A DNA stretch of 64,000 nucleotides from Paraherbaspirillum soli (GCF_042654985.1 NZ_JBHSMT010000029.1:434001-498000); one strand, 5' to 3'. Positions 45,360-54,339 are shown, numbered from the stretch's first letter. Notes: generated by a model not told the origin, from the sequence alone. Made by a program: numbers and translations.

Positions 45360-46460
45360 ATGCTGCGTTTGATTCGCTTTATTTACATTTTGCTGGTCAC
45401 GGCATTACTCGCCGCCTGCGCCAGCCGCGAAGCCCTGGTGGTCGAGCCTAATAGCCTCCCCAAACAACGGATTAACGCGTTTAACAATAGCCTGCAATGT
45501 TTTGGCCGGATGTTGAACGCCTATGTCGATCAGCCGCTGCCGATCGAGGTTGGCGTGATCAGGGATGCCACCGGCGCGTCCAGAGACGGTGAAATCCCGA
45601 TTGATTTGCGCGATATGACCGTCAGCACCCTGTCTAAAATCGGCGGCCCGCTCAGCATCGTCTACCGTCCGACGATAGACGAAACGCAATTGTTCAATAT
45701 CGGCGGGGCGGCGATGATTCCGAGCCGGGCGTTTGGCAACGATACGATTTTTACCCTGTACGGCGCGGTGACCGAGTTTGACCGCGCGTTCTACAACAAA
45801 AAAACCTCGCAAAATTTATCCACCGAGTTCGGCGCCGGCAAGGGCATGACCAACTTCGATTTTGGCCGTAACACACAGAAGACCAGCACCCGTATCGTGA
45901 TGGATTTTTACGCCAACCAGACCACGATGTTTTCGATTGCCAACCACACCGCGTCGACCAATGCGATGGTGCTGAACCTCGACAGCGTCGATCACAACTA
46001 CGACATCAGCATCAATGGCAATTCGATCGGCTGGAGCGACTCCTTGTCGCGGATCGAAGCCCGGCATGCCTCGGTGCGCCTGCTGGTTGAGCTGGGCGTG
46101 ATTGAAACCTTGGGCAAAGCGGTGCCGGTGCCTTACTGGAAATGCTTGCCGGGCGGCATAGAAGACCCGGAGACGGTAGAGACTGCGCGGCGCGAATTTA
46201 TCCAAACCCAAGAAGCGCAAAACGTGGAAACCATCCCCAATACCCATACCCTCTCTTTTACGCAAGTCCGCCGCGCCAGAACGCCGCTGGAAATAGAGCA
46301 AAAATTCAACACCTTGGTCAGCGCCTACGCCCTCACCGGCAAATACACTGAAACCGGGGTGGCGCTACGCGATCGCTTGTTGCAGGACGCGGGATTTCTT
46401 TCTTCAGACTATACGAACCCGGATGTTTATGTGGCGCTTTGGAAAACCCTTCCCTATTAA
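45360..46460 (+). CDS. CsgG/HfaB-like outer-membrane lipoprotein
   Basis: A 366-residue predicted lipoprotein. The signal peptide ends in the lipobox LLAACAS, with Cys20 lipidated. The middle has a beta-rich region with GAVTEFDRAFYNKKTSQN near residue 141, recalling the membrane-spanning part of CsgG, and RIVMDFYANQTTMFSIANHT near 180. RLLVELGVIETLGKAVPVPY then WKCL near residue 245 matches the C-terminal core of CsgG/HfaB-type secretion lipoproteins. The approximately 100 residues after that are an extra domain not found in E. coli CsgG (about 277 residues). CsgG forms a nonameric pore exporting curli subunits. The assignment is by motif, without alignment. The next gene overlaps its end by 38 bases. 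Confidence 0.68.
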   Translation: MLRLIRFIYILLVTALLAACASREALVVEPNSLPKQRINAFNNSLQCFGRMLNAYVDQPLPIEVGVIRDATGASRDGEIPIDLRDMTVSTLSKIGGPLSIVYRPTIDETQLFNIGGAAMIPSRAFGNDTIFTLYGAVTEFDRAFYNKKTSQNLSTEFGAGKGMTNFDFGRNTQKTSTRIVMDFYANQTTMFSIANHTASTNAMVLNLDSVDHNYDISINGNSIGWSDSLSRIEARHASVRLLVELGVIETLGKAVPVPYWKCLPGGIEDPETVETARREFIQTQEAQNVETIPNTHTLSFTQVRRARTPLEIEQKFNTLVSAYALTGKYTETGVALRDRLLQDAGFLSSDYTNPDVYVALWKTLPY

Positions 46461-47253
46461 TCGGCCGTCTCGGGCCGGGCTGTTGGTCGCGCTCTGGCTG
46501 TCCTGCCTGAGTCCGCTTGCCAACGCTGCTACCGCCGCCAACGAAGTCCAGGCCTTGCCGGCTGCTGACGCTACGGCGGCTTGCCGTTTAAGCGACAGCC
46601 AAGCCTGGCCGGCCCATCAATATCAAGGGCCGTGTCTGAACGGCTTGAGCGACGGCAGCGGCGTCGTGCGCTTCGCCAATGGCGACGAGCTGCAAGGCCA
46701 ATTCAAGCAAGGCCGCTTGCTTGAGAATAAAGCGGAAATTCGCTACGCCAGCGGCGACCGTTATGCAGGCGGCATAAAAGACGGCGTGCCGCAGGGCGAT
46801 GGTGTGTATACCTGGCGCAACGGCGACGTGTTTAAAGGCCCCTTCAGCGCCGGCAGGAAAAACGGGCTGGGGCAATACACCGAGGCTAAATCGGGCCGGA
46901 ACTCCCAAGCCCGCTATCACGACGATTTCCTGCAAGGGCTGAATCAAGCGCCGGCAACTGCGCCCGCGACCACGGCGCAGCAAGATGAAACATTGGAGGC
47001 GTTTCGGCAGGCGCTGAAGCCCGGCGATCTGACGAACTTGGGCCTGGTCATCGAAATCAAGCGCAACGACGGCTTGGTCTTGGTGCAAACGACGGAAGCG
47101 AATTTGCTTGGCATCCCGCGTTACGACTACCAACGCCAGCGTTCCGGTGTCGACTATGGTGTCGGCGAACAGGTGGCCCAGAAGTGGGTCAGGCTGTCGC
47201 AGATTTCCCCACCTGTCGCAAAGGCCCGGCCTAAGCTGGGTCGTAGTCCCTGA
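46423..47253 (+). CDS. Exported MORN-repeat protein
   Basis: A 276-residue protein. A basic N-terminus is followed by a signal peptide core (LLVALWLSCLSPLANA, cleavage near residue 35). About four MORN-like repeats occupy residues 65-150, seen as YQGPCLNGLSDGSGVVRFAN, GDRYAGGIKDGVPQGDGVYT and GDVFKGPFSAGRKNGLGQYT. A linker and a beta-rich C-terminal domain (about 190-265) follow. MORN repeats form beta sheets that bind proteins or lipids. It overlaps the CsgG-like gene by 38 bases, so it probably belongs to the same export locus. The exact start is uncertain; a second ATG lies two codons in. Confidence 0.72.
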   Translation: MFMWRFGKPFPINRPSRAGLLVALWLSCLSPLANAATAANEVQALPAADATAACRLSDSQAWPAHQYQGPCLNGLSDGSGVVRFANGDELQGQFKQGRLLENKAEIRYASGDRYAGGIKDGVPQGDGVYTWRNGDVFKGPFSAGRKNGLGQYTEAKSGRNSQARYHDDFLQGLNQAPATAPATTAQQDETLEAFRQALKPGDLTNLGLVIEIKRNDGLVLVQTTEANLLGIPRYDYQRQRSGVDYGVGEQVAQKWVRLSQISPPVAKARPKLGRSP

Positions 47254-47386
47254 CCACAATCCTGCGAGCGCCAAGAGGTTGCTCATTGGATGTGCCGCCT
47301 CGCTTGCGGGGCGACTCGCAGTGCGTTATCAGTCAATGCACCAGCTGTTCAGGTGACGTGTAAACCCGTTAGTCAGCAAGAGCAAG

Positions 47387-47758
47387 ATGTCGAACGTCAT
47401 ATCCCCCAAACAAGTCGCAGCATCACTGAGCGAACACTGGTCGCCTCGCGTTGTGGCGGAAGTCGATGATTCATACATCAAGGTAGCCAAGATCAACGGC
47501 TCATTGGCGTGGCACAGCCATGACAACGAAGACGAACTGTTCCTGGTCCTCAAAGGCCACCTACGCATCGAAATGGAACAAGGCTCGGTCGAACTGTCCG
47601 AAGGCGAAATGTACGTCGTCCCCAAAGGCGTTCGGCACAACCCGGTGGCGGAGCAGGAGTGCCACGTCATGCTGATCGAACGTAAATCCACACTTCACAC
47701 TGGCGATGTCGTCACCGAAAAGACGCGCTCGCTTGCCGAGCAGTTGCGGCCGGTATGA
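47387..47758 (+). CDS. Single-domain cupin protein
   Basis: A 123-residue cupin. The first motif is WHSHDNEDELFLVLKGHLRIE near residue 42, with HSH and E metal ligands. The second is EGEMYVVPKGVRHNPVAEQE near residue 72, with the last His ligand. It resembles the small cupins related to mannose-6-phosphate isomerase. The metal is likely present; the substrate is unknown. No signal peptide is seen, so it is cytoplasmic. It begins 133 bases after the MORN gene on the same strand. Confidence 0.85.
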   Translation: MSNVISPKQVAASLSEHWSPRVVAEVDDSYIKVAKINGSLAWHSHDNEDELFLVLKGHLRIEMEQGSVELSEGEMYVVPKGVRHNPVAEQECHVMLIERKSTLHTGDVVTEKTRSLAEQLRPV

Positions 47759-47793
47759 AGCAGGCGCACCAATAGCGGACGACCTTCCGTGAA

Positions 47794-48066
47794 ATGATGG
47801 TAGAGCCTCATCCAAGGTATGCATGCCCCTCATGCAAACGAGGGATCCTGAATCGCAGGTTCGATCGCTGCTTGTACTGTGGCGCTGCGCTTCCCGCCGA
47901 AATGCTCTTTACCAAGGAGCAAGTGGTCGTATTAGATGATCAGGATCGCGTACGCCGGGAATCGGAGAAGCGACAAAGTGTCGAACTGGGCGACAACCGA
48001 AGCTGCGATGGATTTTACTTGTATGACTTCTTTGACATCGCGTTAGACATTGGCGATCTATTCTGA
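47794..48066 (+). CDS. Small zinc-ribbon protein
   Basis: A 90-residue hypothetical protein. An N-terminal zinc ribbon has cysteines 11, 14, 26 and 29 (CPSCKRG...CLYCGA). A charged linker follows (about residues 45-68), then an acidic, aromatic tail YLYDFFDIALDIGDLF. The tail resembles a short protein-binding segment. No function can be given. It lies 35 bases after the cupin gene and may be cotranscribed with it. Confidence 0.6.
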   Translation: MMVEPHPRYACPSCKRGILNRRFDRCLYCGAALPAEMLFTKEQVVVLDDQDRVRRESEKRQSVELGDNRSCDGFYLYDFFDIALDIGDLF

Positions 48067-48184
48067 ACTCTGCTTAGCTGGCACGGTGAGATCCGTTAGC
48101 GCCGAGGTTGCGGCCGCGCATGCTGCTGCGGCGAAGACTGGCGGGTGAGCTGGCGGCGCCGAAGATGCGCCGCCCGCAGCTTAA

Positions 48185-48799
48185 TCAGTAGCCGTAATTC
48201 TTGGCGACCGTATTACCCAAATATCCGCCGCCAACCACACCGGCAACTGTCGCCAAAGTACGGCCGTTCCCGCCGCCAACCTGATGTCCCAGCAGTCCGC
48301 CGATCACCGCACCGGTAGCTATCCCCAACGGGCTCACTTGTGGTGCGACTGGCGCGGCTTGCGCTACCGGGCGCGATTGCTCGACCGGAGCTTGGGCTTG
48401 GTATTGCGGCGCTGGCGCAGGCTCGGCCTGTGCATACGATGCTTGATGATGACGATAAACGTGATGGACTACGGTTTTTTGTGGCGGCGTAGTGCGCGTC
48501 GGCTCAACCTGATATCCAGCCACCGCAGGCGCGGCAACCGGCTGCATGTATTGATAGCCGTTCGCTGTTTGAACCAATACCGGCGCCCCTGCTGCTGGGG
48601 CTACGGGCGCAGCGGGAGCGCTCATTGCCAGCTGTGGCGCAGGGGTTGCGGCTGCAGCTTGCGGAGCTTCGACGTTACCGTGAGAACTCGGGATCAAGCC
48701 GGTAATCGCCGCCACGCCAAGCAGGCTCACCAAAATTAAGGACACTGCCGCGCCGGCGACTAGCGGGTGCATGCGAGGTGCTGATTGGATGGCTTCCAT
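48185..48799 (-). CDS. Glycine-zipper membrane protein
   Basis: A 204-residue envelope protein. A membrane segment near residues 13-32 (AGAAVSLILVSLLGVAAITG) anchors it. The middle (35-150) is Ala, Pro, Gln and Val-rich low complexity with a basic HHVYRHH patch. The C-terminus is a glycine-zipper/2TM-type segment, GIATGAVIGGLLGHQVGGG followed by LATVAGVVGGGYLGN. Related proteins are often annotated as SlyB-like or RcpA-like. ATG 48799 is chosen because CTGGAG precedes it; the open frame extends 18 codons further. Confidence 0.75.
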   Translation of the reverse strand: MEAIQSAPRMHPLVAGAAVSLILVSLLGVAAITGLIPSSHGNVEAPQAAAATPAPQLAMSAPAAPVAPAAGAPVLVQTANGYQYMQPVAAPAVAGYQVEPTRTTPPQKTVVHHVYRHHQASYAQAEPAPAPQYQAQAPVEQSRPVAQAAPVAPQVSPLGIATGAVIGGLLGHQVGGGNGRTLATVAGVVGGGYLGNTVAKNYGY

Positions 48800-48877
48800 T
48801 TGATTCTCCAGTGAACGTTGACGATGAATTGAGTGTACTGAGGAGTCGGCCAATTACACATCGGGATTGTGTATCAA

Positions 48878-48896
48878 GTGTTTCGAATTGAAACAC
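48878..48896. promoter_or_regulatory. Inverted repeat upstream of the glycine-zipper gene
   Basis: GTGTTTC-GAATT-GAAACAC is a perfect 7-bp inverted repeat about 80 bases upstream of the minus-strand ATG at 48799. It could be an operator or a 5'-leader hairpin. Confidence 0.35.
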
Positions 48897-48909
48897 GGCA
48901 AGCTTCAAA

Positions 48910-49072
48910 CCAGTGGGCTGTAAGGGTGGATTCGGGAGTGAAAGGCGTGTACCCGGCGTGCAGTGCAAGGCGCGAAGCACAGCGATAGTGGGCTATCGCG
49001 AGCATTTGCAACGCCGCCATGCGCGTCGAGTACGCGGCAGGCACTATCGAATCTATCGTTACAGTCCACTAG
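48910..49072. mobile_element. MITE-like imperfect palindromic element
   Basis: A 163-base stretch whose ends, CCAGTGGGCTGTAAGGGTGG and (inverse) CTAGTGGACTGTAACGATAG, are imperfect inverted repeats that continue with ATTCG and AGTG on both sides. The pairing extends inward in patches to the centre (GCGATAG / CTATCGC around 48990-49005). It encodes no transposase. This fits a non-autonomous miniature element; the parent element is unknown. The 384-base gap between 48853 and 49238 holds nothing else I can name. Confidence 0.6.
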
Positions 49073-49237
49073 TGCCTGAGCATTCTTGGCCGGCGACGTG
49101 ATTGGTCGCGGCAACCAGCACCTCGAGCCGACAGTTCCCGGAGGTTTGCTGCATAGACGATGACAAGCGTTATCCGTACACTACAACCCTTACCGAAATG
49201 CGGGGTCCGTTCAATTCAATAGCCAGGTCAAAACCAT

Positions 49238-49612
49238 ATGTCGCCATTACCGTCTCCTGAAACAGTCGTCCAGCGCCAGCTTGACGCATACAACGCACGC
49301 GATATCGAAGCGCTGCTGGCGATATACGCCGACGATGCGCAAACATTCGAGCATCCGGCAACCCTGCTCGCGAGCGGCTCGGCTGCGCTACGCGAGCGAT
49401 TCCTGGTACGTTTCCAGGAGCAGAACCTGTACGCGGCACTGCTGCAGCGGATAGTGATGGGGAACATTGTGGTGGATCACGAGCGGGTGACGCGCACCTT
49501 CGCCGAAGGCCCCGGCAAGATCGAGTTGACCATGATCTACGAGGTGCAGGACGGCCGAATCAGCAAGGCTTGGACTATTGCTGGAGCAAAGACGTTGGAC
49601 GCGCAATCATGA
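49238..49612 (+). CDS. SnoaL/NTF2-like small protein
   Basis: A 124-residue protein of the NTF2/SnoaL-like fold. It begins ETVVQRQLDAYNARDIEALLAIYADDAQTFEHPATLLASG, the usual first half of the family, with QLDAYNARD being characteristic. The end, GKIELTMIYEVQDGRISKAW, is the typical last strand. Relatives include steroid delta-isomerases and polyketide cyclases, but most stand-alone members have no known substrate. Its start (ATG 49238) lies 165 bases from the MITE-like element. Confidence 0.8.
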   Translation: MSPLPSPETVVQRQLDAYNARDIEALLAIYADDAQTFEHPATLLASGSAALRERFLVRFQEQNLYAALLQRIVMGNIVVDHERVTRTFAEGPGKIELTMIYEVQDGRISKAWTIAGAKTLDAQS

Positions 49613-49709
49613 TTGCAGCGGCGGCCGTCTCGGGCTGAGTGCCGGTTAGACGTAAAAAAACCCAATACTGCCGCTGTATCGCTTACAAAAACGAATTAGA
49701 AAAATCAAC

Positions 49710-50717
49710 ATGAAACGACTTTACATTGTCAGCACAATCGTCATTTTTGCGTCAGCCCCGGCTTTTGCCGCAGCTGAAAAATATAATTCAACACCAGCAG
49801 AGCAATCGATATTACGCGATTCATATTCGGCGAGATTTAATCATGCCGTAGCTTCGTTGGATCACTACCGCGGAGACACTTCATCTCTGGAAGCCGCACG
49901 TGCTGAACTCGAAAGCGTCCTTAAGGAAAAGCCTCGTTATGCGCCTGCATATAGGGAGTTGGCGAGATACGCCATTATGAGCGGGCACATAAACTATAAA
50001 AATTTCCAGCCAGGCTCGCTTGAAGCGGCAGAATCCTCGATCAAAAAAGCGATCGAGATTAGTCCGAATTACGCTGAGGCATATGTGTTATTGGGTCATG
50101 TGTACGGTCTGATGAATAGACACCAGGACGCCGTGGCGGCTCTTGAACAGGCGAAAAAACTGGGAACCAAAGATCCATGGCTTCAAAACAACTGGGCGGA
50201 TTTGCTAATCGATGAAGGAAAATACGAAGAAGCAGCTCAACTATATCGACAAGTAGTCGATAGCAAGACGTCAAACAAGAAGGCCATGGGATCAGCATTG
50301 GAGGGACTAATTAAATACTACAAAGCTGTGGGCAAGCTCGACCAGGCGGATGAAATCTATCGAAAACAACTAGAGTTCGAACCTGATGCTGCATGGGGCT
50401 ACGGAAATTACGCTCAATTTCTTCTCTGCCAGAAGGATGACTATGAGCAGTCAATTAAGCGCTCTCGCCAGGCACTGAGTATCATGAACTACGGCGCTGG
50501 GCGTTATATGTTGGCTGCGGCACTTTACCGAAAATGGGCTCAAAGCGTCATATCCGGGGTTCCTGATTCTGGAAAACCATACTTCACTGAAGCACAGACG
50601 CTTTACCCGGATCTTCATGAAATTGTCACTAATAACAAGAATTGTTCTCCACTGAACCACATTAAGGAAGCACTTGCCCTTAGCAACAAAGGGGCTCCCC
50701 CAGAGCTACGGCGTTAA
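49710..50717 (+). CDS. Exported TPR-repeat protein
   Basis: A 335-residue protein with a signal peptide (residues 1-20, ending PAFA). At least five TPR-like helical pairs occupy residues 65-270, for example AESSIKKAIEISPNYAEAYVLLGHVYGL and DAVAALEQAKKLGTKDPWLQ (each shortened here), then KYEEAAQLYRQVVD and KLDQADEIYRKQLEFEPDAA. TPRs bind other proteins; no enzymatic domain is present, so it is probably a periplasmic scaffold. The gene is AT-richer than the core genes. It stands alone on the plus strand. Confidence 0.8.
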   Translation: MKRLYIVSTIVIFASAPAFAAAEKYNSTPAEQSILRDSYSARFNHAVASLDHYRGDTSSLEAARAELESVLKEKPRYAPAYRELARYAIMSGHINYKNFQPGSLEAAESSIKKAIEISPNYAEAYVLLGHVYGLMNRHQDAVAALEQAKKLGTKDPWLQNNWADLLIDEGKYEEAAQLYRQVVDSKTSNKKAMGSALEGLIKYYKAVGKLDQADEIYRKQLEFEPDAAWGYGNYAQFLLCQKDDYEQSIKRSRQALSIMNYGAGRYMLAAALYRKWAQSVISGVPDSGKPYFTEAQTLYPDLHEIVTNNKNCSPLNHIKEALALSNKGAPPELRR

Positions 50718-50824
50718 ATTGCTTGAGAATCCACGATCGGATCCATTATTGCCAATTTTGGATTTCGCTAATTTTATTTTCATGATTACTGCGCTGGCCA
50801 TTTCAGACTGAGGAGCACGCAGAA

Positions 50825-51202
50825 ATGACCTGGGAACCGATTACCGAACTTGAGATTTGGGACAACATCGTCCAGGCTGAAGTACGGATGAATCCGGAAC
50901 AGCTAAGGCTGTGGGAGACAATCAAGCTTGCGCCGCAAAAATGGGCGCAATGCCCATACGGAGATGAAGGCGGCGGTTTCTGGGTCGTTGCGGTGCTTGG
51001 ACAAATCGTCGTCTGGTACAACGATATCGAAGACGGCTTTAACACCTCCCGCTACAGCGCTTTCGGCATCATCGACGAATACTGGTGCAACCAGGACGAA
51101 TTGGAAATCACTGTCCAATCGTTGCTTAATCAAATCCAACATGGGTACGCTCCGCCAAAGTGTCGCGCCCCAACAGCCGTAGAACATGGGAATCGCACTT
51201 AA
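50825..51202 (+). CDS. Hypothetical protein
   Basis: A 125-residue soluble protein I do not recognise. It begins MTWEPITELEIWDNIVQAEVRM and contains LAPQKWAQCPYGDEGGGFWV near residue 40 and VVWYNDIEDGFNTSRYSAFG near residue 60, an aromatic-rich centre. The distribution of charged and aromatic residues fits a small alpha/beta protein like some toxin-immunity or SMI1-type proteins, but no toxin gene is adjacent. No signal peptide is visible. CACGCAGAA gives only a weak ribosome binding site. Confidence 0.6.
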   Translation: MTWEPITELEIWDNIVQAEVRMNPEQLRLWETIKLAPQKWAQCPYGDEGGGFWVVAVLGQIVVWYNDIEDGFNTSRYSAFGIIDEYWCNQDELEITVQSLLNQIQHGYAPPKCRAPTAVEHGNRT

Positions 51203-51255
51203 CACACCACTCACCCTCGCCAAGGCACCATGTCGGCCAAGTCGGGGTTAGCCCC

Positions 51256-51717
51256 ATGAAGAAATTCGCCATAGCACTCGTGCTCGTCGCCTGTGTCGGC
51301 GTCGCACGCGCTGACCCGAAGCTGATTGGGCAATGGAAGTCGGACGCCGAACTGACTATGACATTCAACCGGGAGCGAGCCAGACTCGAAGACAAGACGC
51401 TGCTGTTCCTTGAGCAAATGACGGGTCGGCAAACCATCACTTTTACCTCAAGTGCGGTTAGCACCGAGATGCCGGACTGCGAGATTCAGTCCGCACTCGG
51501 GATCAAGTCGACGATGGCCGGCTTCAAAGAGACACATCCATACAAGCAGCTCGGCAGCACTCGCACCGAGGTCGCAATCAGTACCCGCGAGCCGGTGACA
51601 GGCTTGCCGAGAATCACCGTGTACCACTTCGACGGTGAGAACACTATATGGATCTACTTGGGAGGAGAAACTTTTCCAACACTTCACCTCCGTGAATACT
51701 TTGTACGAGTGCGTTAG
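51256..51717 (+). CDS. Exported hypothetical lipocalin-like protein
   Basis: A 153-residue protein with a signal peptide (residues 1-19, MKKFAIALVLVACVGVARA). The mature sequence DPKLIGQWKSDAELTMTFN is the opening usual for small lipocalin-like or DUF-type beta barrels (GxW near the N-terminus). It ends with beta strands LPRITVYHFDGENTIWIYLG. No catalytic motif is seen. ATG 51256 is chosen because the signal peptide starts there; the frame is open 32 codons further upstream, overlapping the previous gene. Confidence 0.65.
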   Translation: MKKFAIALVLVACVGVARADPKLIGQWKSDAELTMTFNRERARLEDKTLLFLEQMTGRQTITFTSSAVSTEMPDCEIQSALGIKSTMAGFKETHPYKQLGSTRTEVAISTREPVTGLPRITVYHFDGENTIWIYLGGETFPTLHLREYFVRVR

Positions 51718-51792
51718 AGAAAATTGCCTTGCGATGAGTCAATCGGATCAGCAGCGACCATCCCATTGAGCTCTGGCAGGTGCTTTAGCAAT

Positions 51793-54339
51793 TCACTGAC
51801 GCCGCACCACCCCTCTGCTGCCATCCACTTCCACCTGCTCGCCAGCACGCAACTGATCGAGTATCCCAGGCAAATTCACCACTGCCGGGATGCCGAACTC
51901 GCGCGCGACAATCGCGCCGTGCGAAAGATAGCCGCCGGTCTCCATCACCAATGCGCCGGCCTTCAGGAACAACGGCGTCCAGGCCGGGTCGGTGGATGGG
52001 GTCACCAGCACAGCGCCCGCCGCCATCGCCAGTCCGTCGGCGGGACTGCGGGCAAGATGCACTGTTCCGCGGGCATGGCCGCTGCCGACGGCGGTACCGC
52101 GCCAGCCTTCGCCGCCGCCATTTCCCGCGCGCTCAGCGTTGGCATCGGATGGCGGCACGGCGGCACCATGCTCGGTCACCACATCCGGTTCGGATTCGGC
52201 CAGCCAGGCGTCAAACTGGCGGCGTCTTTCCACGGCGCGGCAAGCGGCGGCGGCCACCGGCAGCCGGCCTTCGGCGAGCGCGAACATTTCGGCCGCGGTC
52301 AGGTTGAAAATATCGTCCGCCCGCTCCAGCCCGCCGGGCCCGGTCAAGCGTAGAGCAAGCGCGCAAATTCCCCGCCGCAGGACTTCCAGGTAGGCGACCA
52401 GGACGCTGCGGGCCGCCTCGCGATGGTTACTCTCGACGCTGGACGTCTTCACCAACTTCACCACGATCGGCCGCAGCCAGACAGGCAGATCCCGACGCAG
52501 CCGCCGCCAGGCAGCGGCTGCCGCTTGCTGCTGGCGCTGGCGCAGCGGGGCTGGATCGCAACCGATTAGATTGAGCACGCTGTCCAGCAGGTAAGCCGGC
52601 GCCTCACGCCAGCGCGGGCTGCGCAGATAGGTCTCATAGACGGCGCGATGGCCGTGCCGCTGCATGAAGTCGGCAAAGGCGTGGCGAAATGGACTGTCTT
52701 CAGCGAGTTGTTGCGGCCAGTCGATAGCGATGCGGTCGGGGCGGCGCAGCCACTCCAGCGTCTTGGCGTCGCCTGCGGCAATCCGGGCCAGTTCCATCAG
52801 TTCGTAGCCTTGCGCGGCGGTGACGCTCGGCTCGCCGCCGGCCATCAAGGCGGCCGTGAGGGCGTGACCTTCTCCGGGGCAGTACTTTTCCACCAGCTGT
52901 ACCAGGTTGAATAAGGTGCCGCCGCCTGAGCCCTGCAGGAAGAACAGGTCGTCGGCGCCATGAACCGCAGCGAACTGGCGGCGCAATTGTCGCGCCAGCT
53001 CGGCGTTGTCGACCGGCAGTTCCTGAGCCAGCCAATCGGCGGCACGCTGCCTGGCCAGCTTCAGCGCGGCGTCGGCGTTGCGGCGCACGCGAATGGAGCG
53101 TCGCAGGTAACGCAGCATGCGCAGCCCCCGAGCCCAACGTTGCCCAGGCGTTGGAGGCAACACGCTGATCTCCGCTTGGCGGCCACCCAGCAGCTGGTTC
53201 ATGGCCTTGGGCGGCACGCCGAGGGCATCGTAGCCTTCCCATTGCATCAGAGAGGTCTCGAGATAAAGACGGCCGTGGAACAGTCCGGCGCGCTGGACTC
53301 CCGCTCGCGGAGCATAGCCGCTCAGTTCGTAGCCGCGGGTGAGCATGCGGTTGACCATCGTGCGGCTGAGTCCCCAGTCCAACGCGGACAAGGGCTCGGG
53401 CAGTATTTCCCGCGTATTGCCGCGTGACCAAAGGGCCGGCTGATTTGCAAGTTGCGGGTAGGTATGGCGGCCGCGGGCGGTGACCGGCCGCGCCTGGACT
53501 ATCCAGAAGCGCTCGCCGTCCCACACCCACTCCACGTCGTAACCGCTATTGGTGTAGTCGAGGGCGCTTGCGGCATCGCGCGCCAATTCGCCCAACTCCA
53601 ATGCCTGGGCCGGACTTAACACGGACTGACCTGCCAGGTCGGCCGGCGTTGCGCGCAACTCGGTGCCGCCCGTGGCAACGGGCATGCTGATGCTAGCCTT
53701 GCTGCCCAGGCGCTGTTCGATCAAGTGCAAACTGTCATCCAGATAGTTCTGCTGGAGTCGGTACTCGTCACCATCGACCTGGCCGGCCACCAAGGCCTCG
53801 CCCAAACCCCAGTGGGCATGAATCAGCAATTGATCATCGCGGCCTGAGATCGGATCGCATGTGAAGGCAATGCCCGAGGCTTGCGCCGGCAGCAAGGGCA
53901 TTACCAGTACCGCCATCGCCGCCTCGCTGTCGGCGATACCGAGGCGCTGCCGGTACGCGACGGCATGGGGCGTCCACAGCGAATCCCAGACTTCCTGCAC
54001 CGCCTGGATAATTGCCGCCTCACCTTGCACGTTCAGGCAAGAGCGATGGATGCCGGCGAACGAGGCGCGCGCGGAATCTTCCTGCGGGGCCGAGGAACGC
54101 ACCGCCAGCGGGCGCTGACTCCAGCCTCGATGCGTGATTTCTTCTGTCAGCAGCTTGACCAGGTTGGCCGGTAGCGGGTCGCCGGGCTGGCGTTGGATAC
54201 TGGCGGCGGCCGCAATGATAAAGCCGGGCGGCACCGAAACTCCGAATCGGGCCAGACGGCCCAATTGCCAACCTTTGCCGCCGGCTTGGGCGGGGCCGGC
54301 GTGCGCCGCGGCGTCCCAGTCGAGAATCAGGGCGCTCAT
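51793..54339 (-). CDS. PEP synthase/rifampicin phosphotransferase-like enzyme
   Basis: An 848-residue three-part enzyme. Residues 1-290 are a PPDK/PEP-synthase-type ATP-grasp domain: AGGKGWQLGRLARFGVSVPP, RSSAPQEDSARASFAGIHRS, and EWVWDGERFWIVQARPVTA. The middle (about 305-720) begins WSRGNTREILPEPLSAL, the start of the substrate-binding region in rifampicin phosphotransferases. The C-terminal swivelling domain has METGGYLSHGAIVAREFGIP, whose His807 should carry the phosphate. Rifampicin phosphotransferases use this layout to phosphorylate the drug with ATP. The true substrate here is unknown. It overlaps the TetR gene by four bases. Confidence 0.82.
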   Translation of the reverse strand: MSALILDWDAAAHAGPAQAGGKGWQLGRLARFGVSVPPGFIIAAAASIQRQPGDPLPANLVKLLTEEITHRGWSQRPLAVRSSAPQEDSARASFAGIHRSCLNVQGEAAIIQAVQEVWDSLWTPHAVAYRQRLGIADSEAAMAVLVMPLLPAQASGIAFTCDPISGRDDQLLIHAHWGLGEALVAGQVDGDEYRLQQNYLDDSLHLIEQRLGSKASISMPVATGGTELRATPADLAGQSVLSPAQALELGELARDAASALDYTNSGYDVEWVWDGERFWIVQARPVTARGRHTYPQLANQPALWSRGNTREILPEPLSALDWGLSRTMVNRMLTRGYELSGYAPRAGVQRAGLFHGRLYLETSLMQWEGYDALGVPPKAMNQLLGGRQAEISVLPPTPGQRWARGLRMLRYLRRSIRVRRNADAALKLARQRAADWLAQELPVDNAELARQLRRQFAAVHGADDLFFLQGSGGGTLFNLVQLVEKYCPGEGHALTAALMAGGEPSVTAAQGYELMELARIAAGDAKTLEWLRRPDRIAIDWPQQLAEDSPFRHAFADFMQRHGHRAVYETYLRSPRWREAPAYLLDSVLNLIGCDPAPLRQRQQQAAAAAWRRLRRDLPVWLRPIVVKLVKTSSVESNHREAARSVLVAYLEVLRRGICALALRLTGPGGLERADDIFNLTAAEMFALAEGRLPVAAAACRAVERRRQFDAWLAESEPDVVTEHGAAVPPSDANAERAGNGGGEGWRGTAVGSGHARGTVHLARSPADGLAMAAGAVLVTPSTDPAWTPLFLKAGALVMETGGYLSHGAIVAREFGIPAVVNLPGILDQLRAGEQVEVDGSRGVVRRQ

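Noticed and set aside
48913..49101. A 62-codon open frame in the glycine-zipper/SnoaL gap
   Set aside because: It lies within the MITE-like palindrome, and its Arg-rich sequence reflects the repeat composition.
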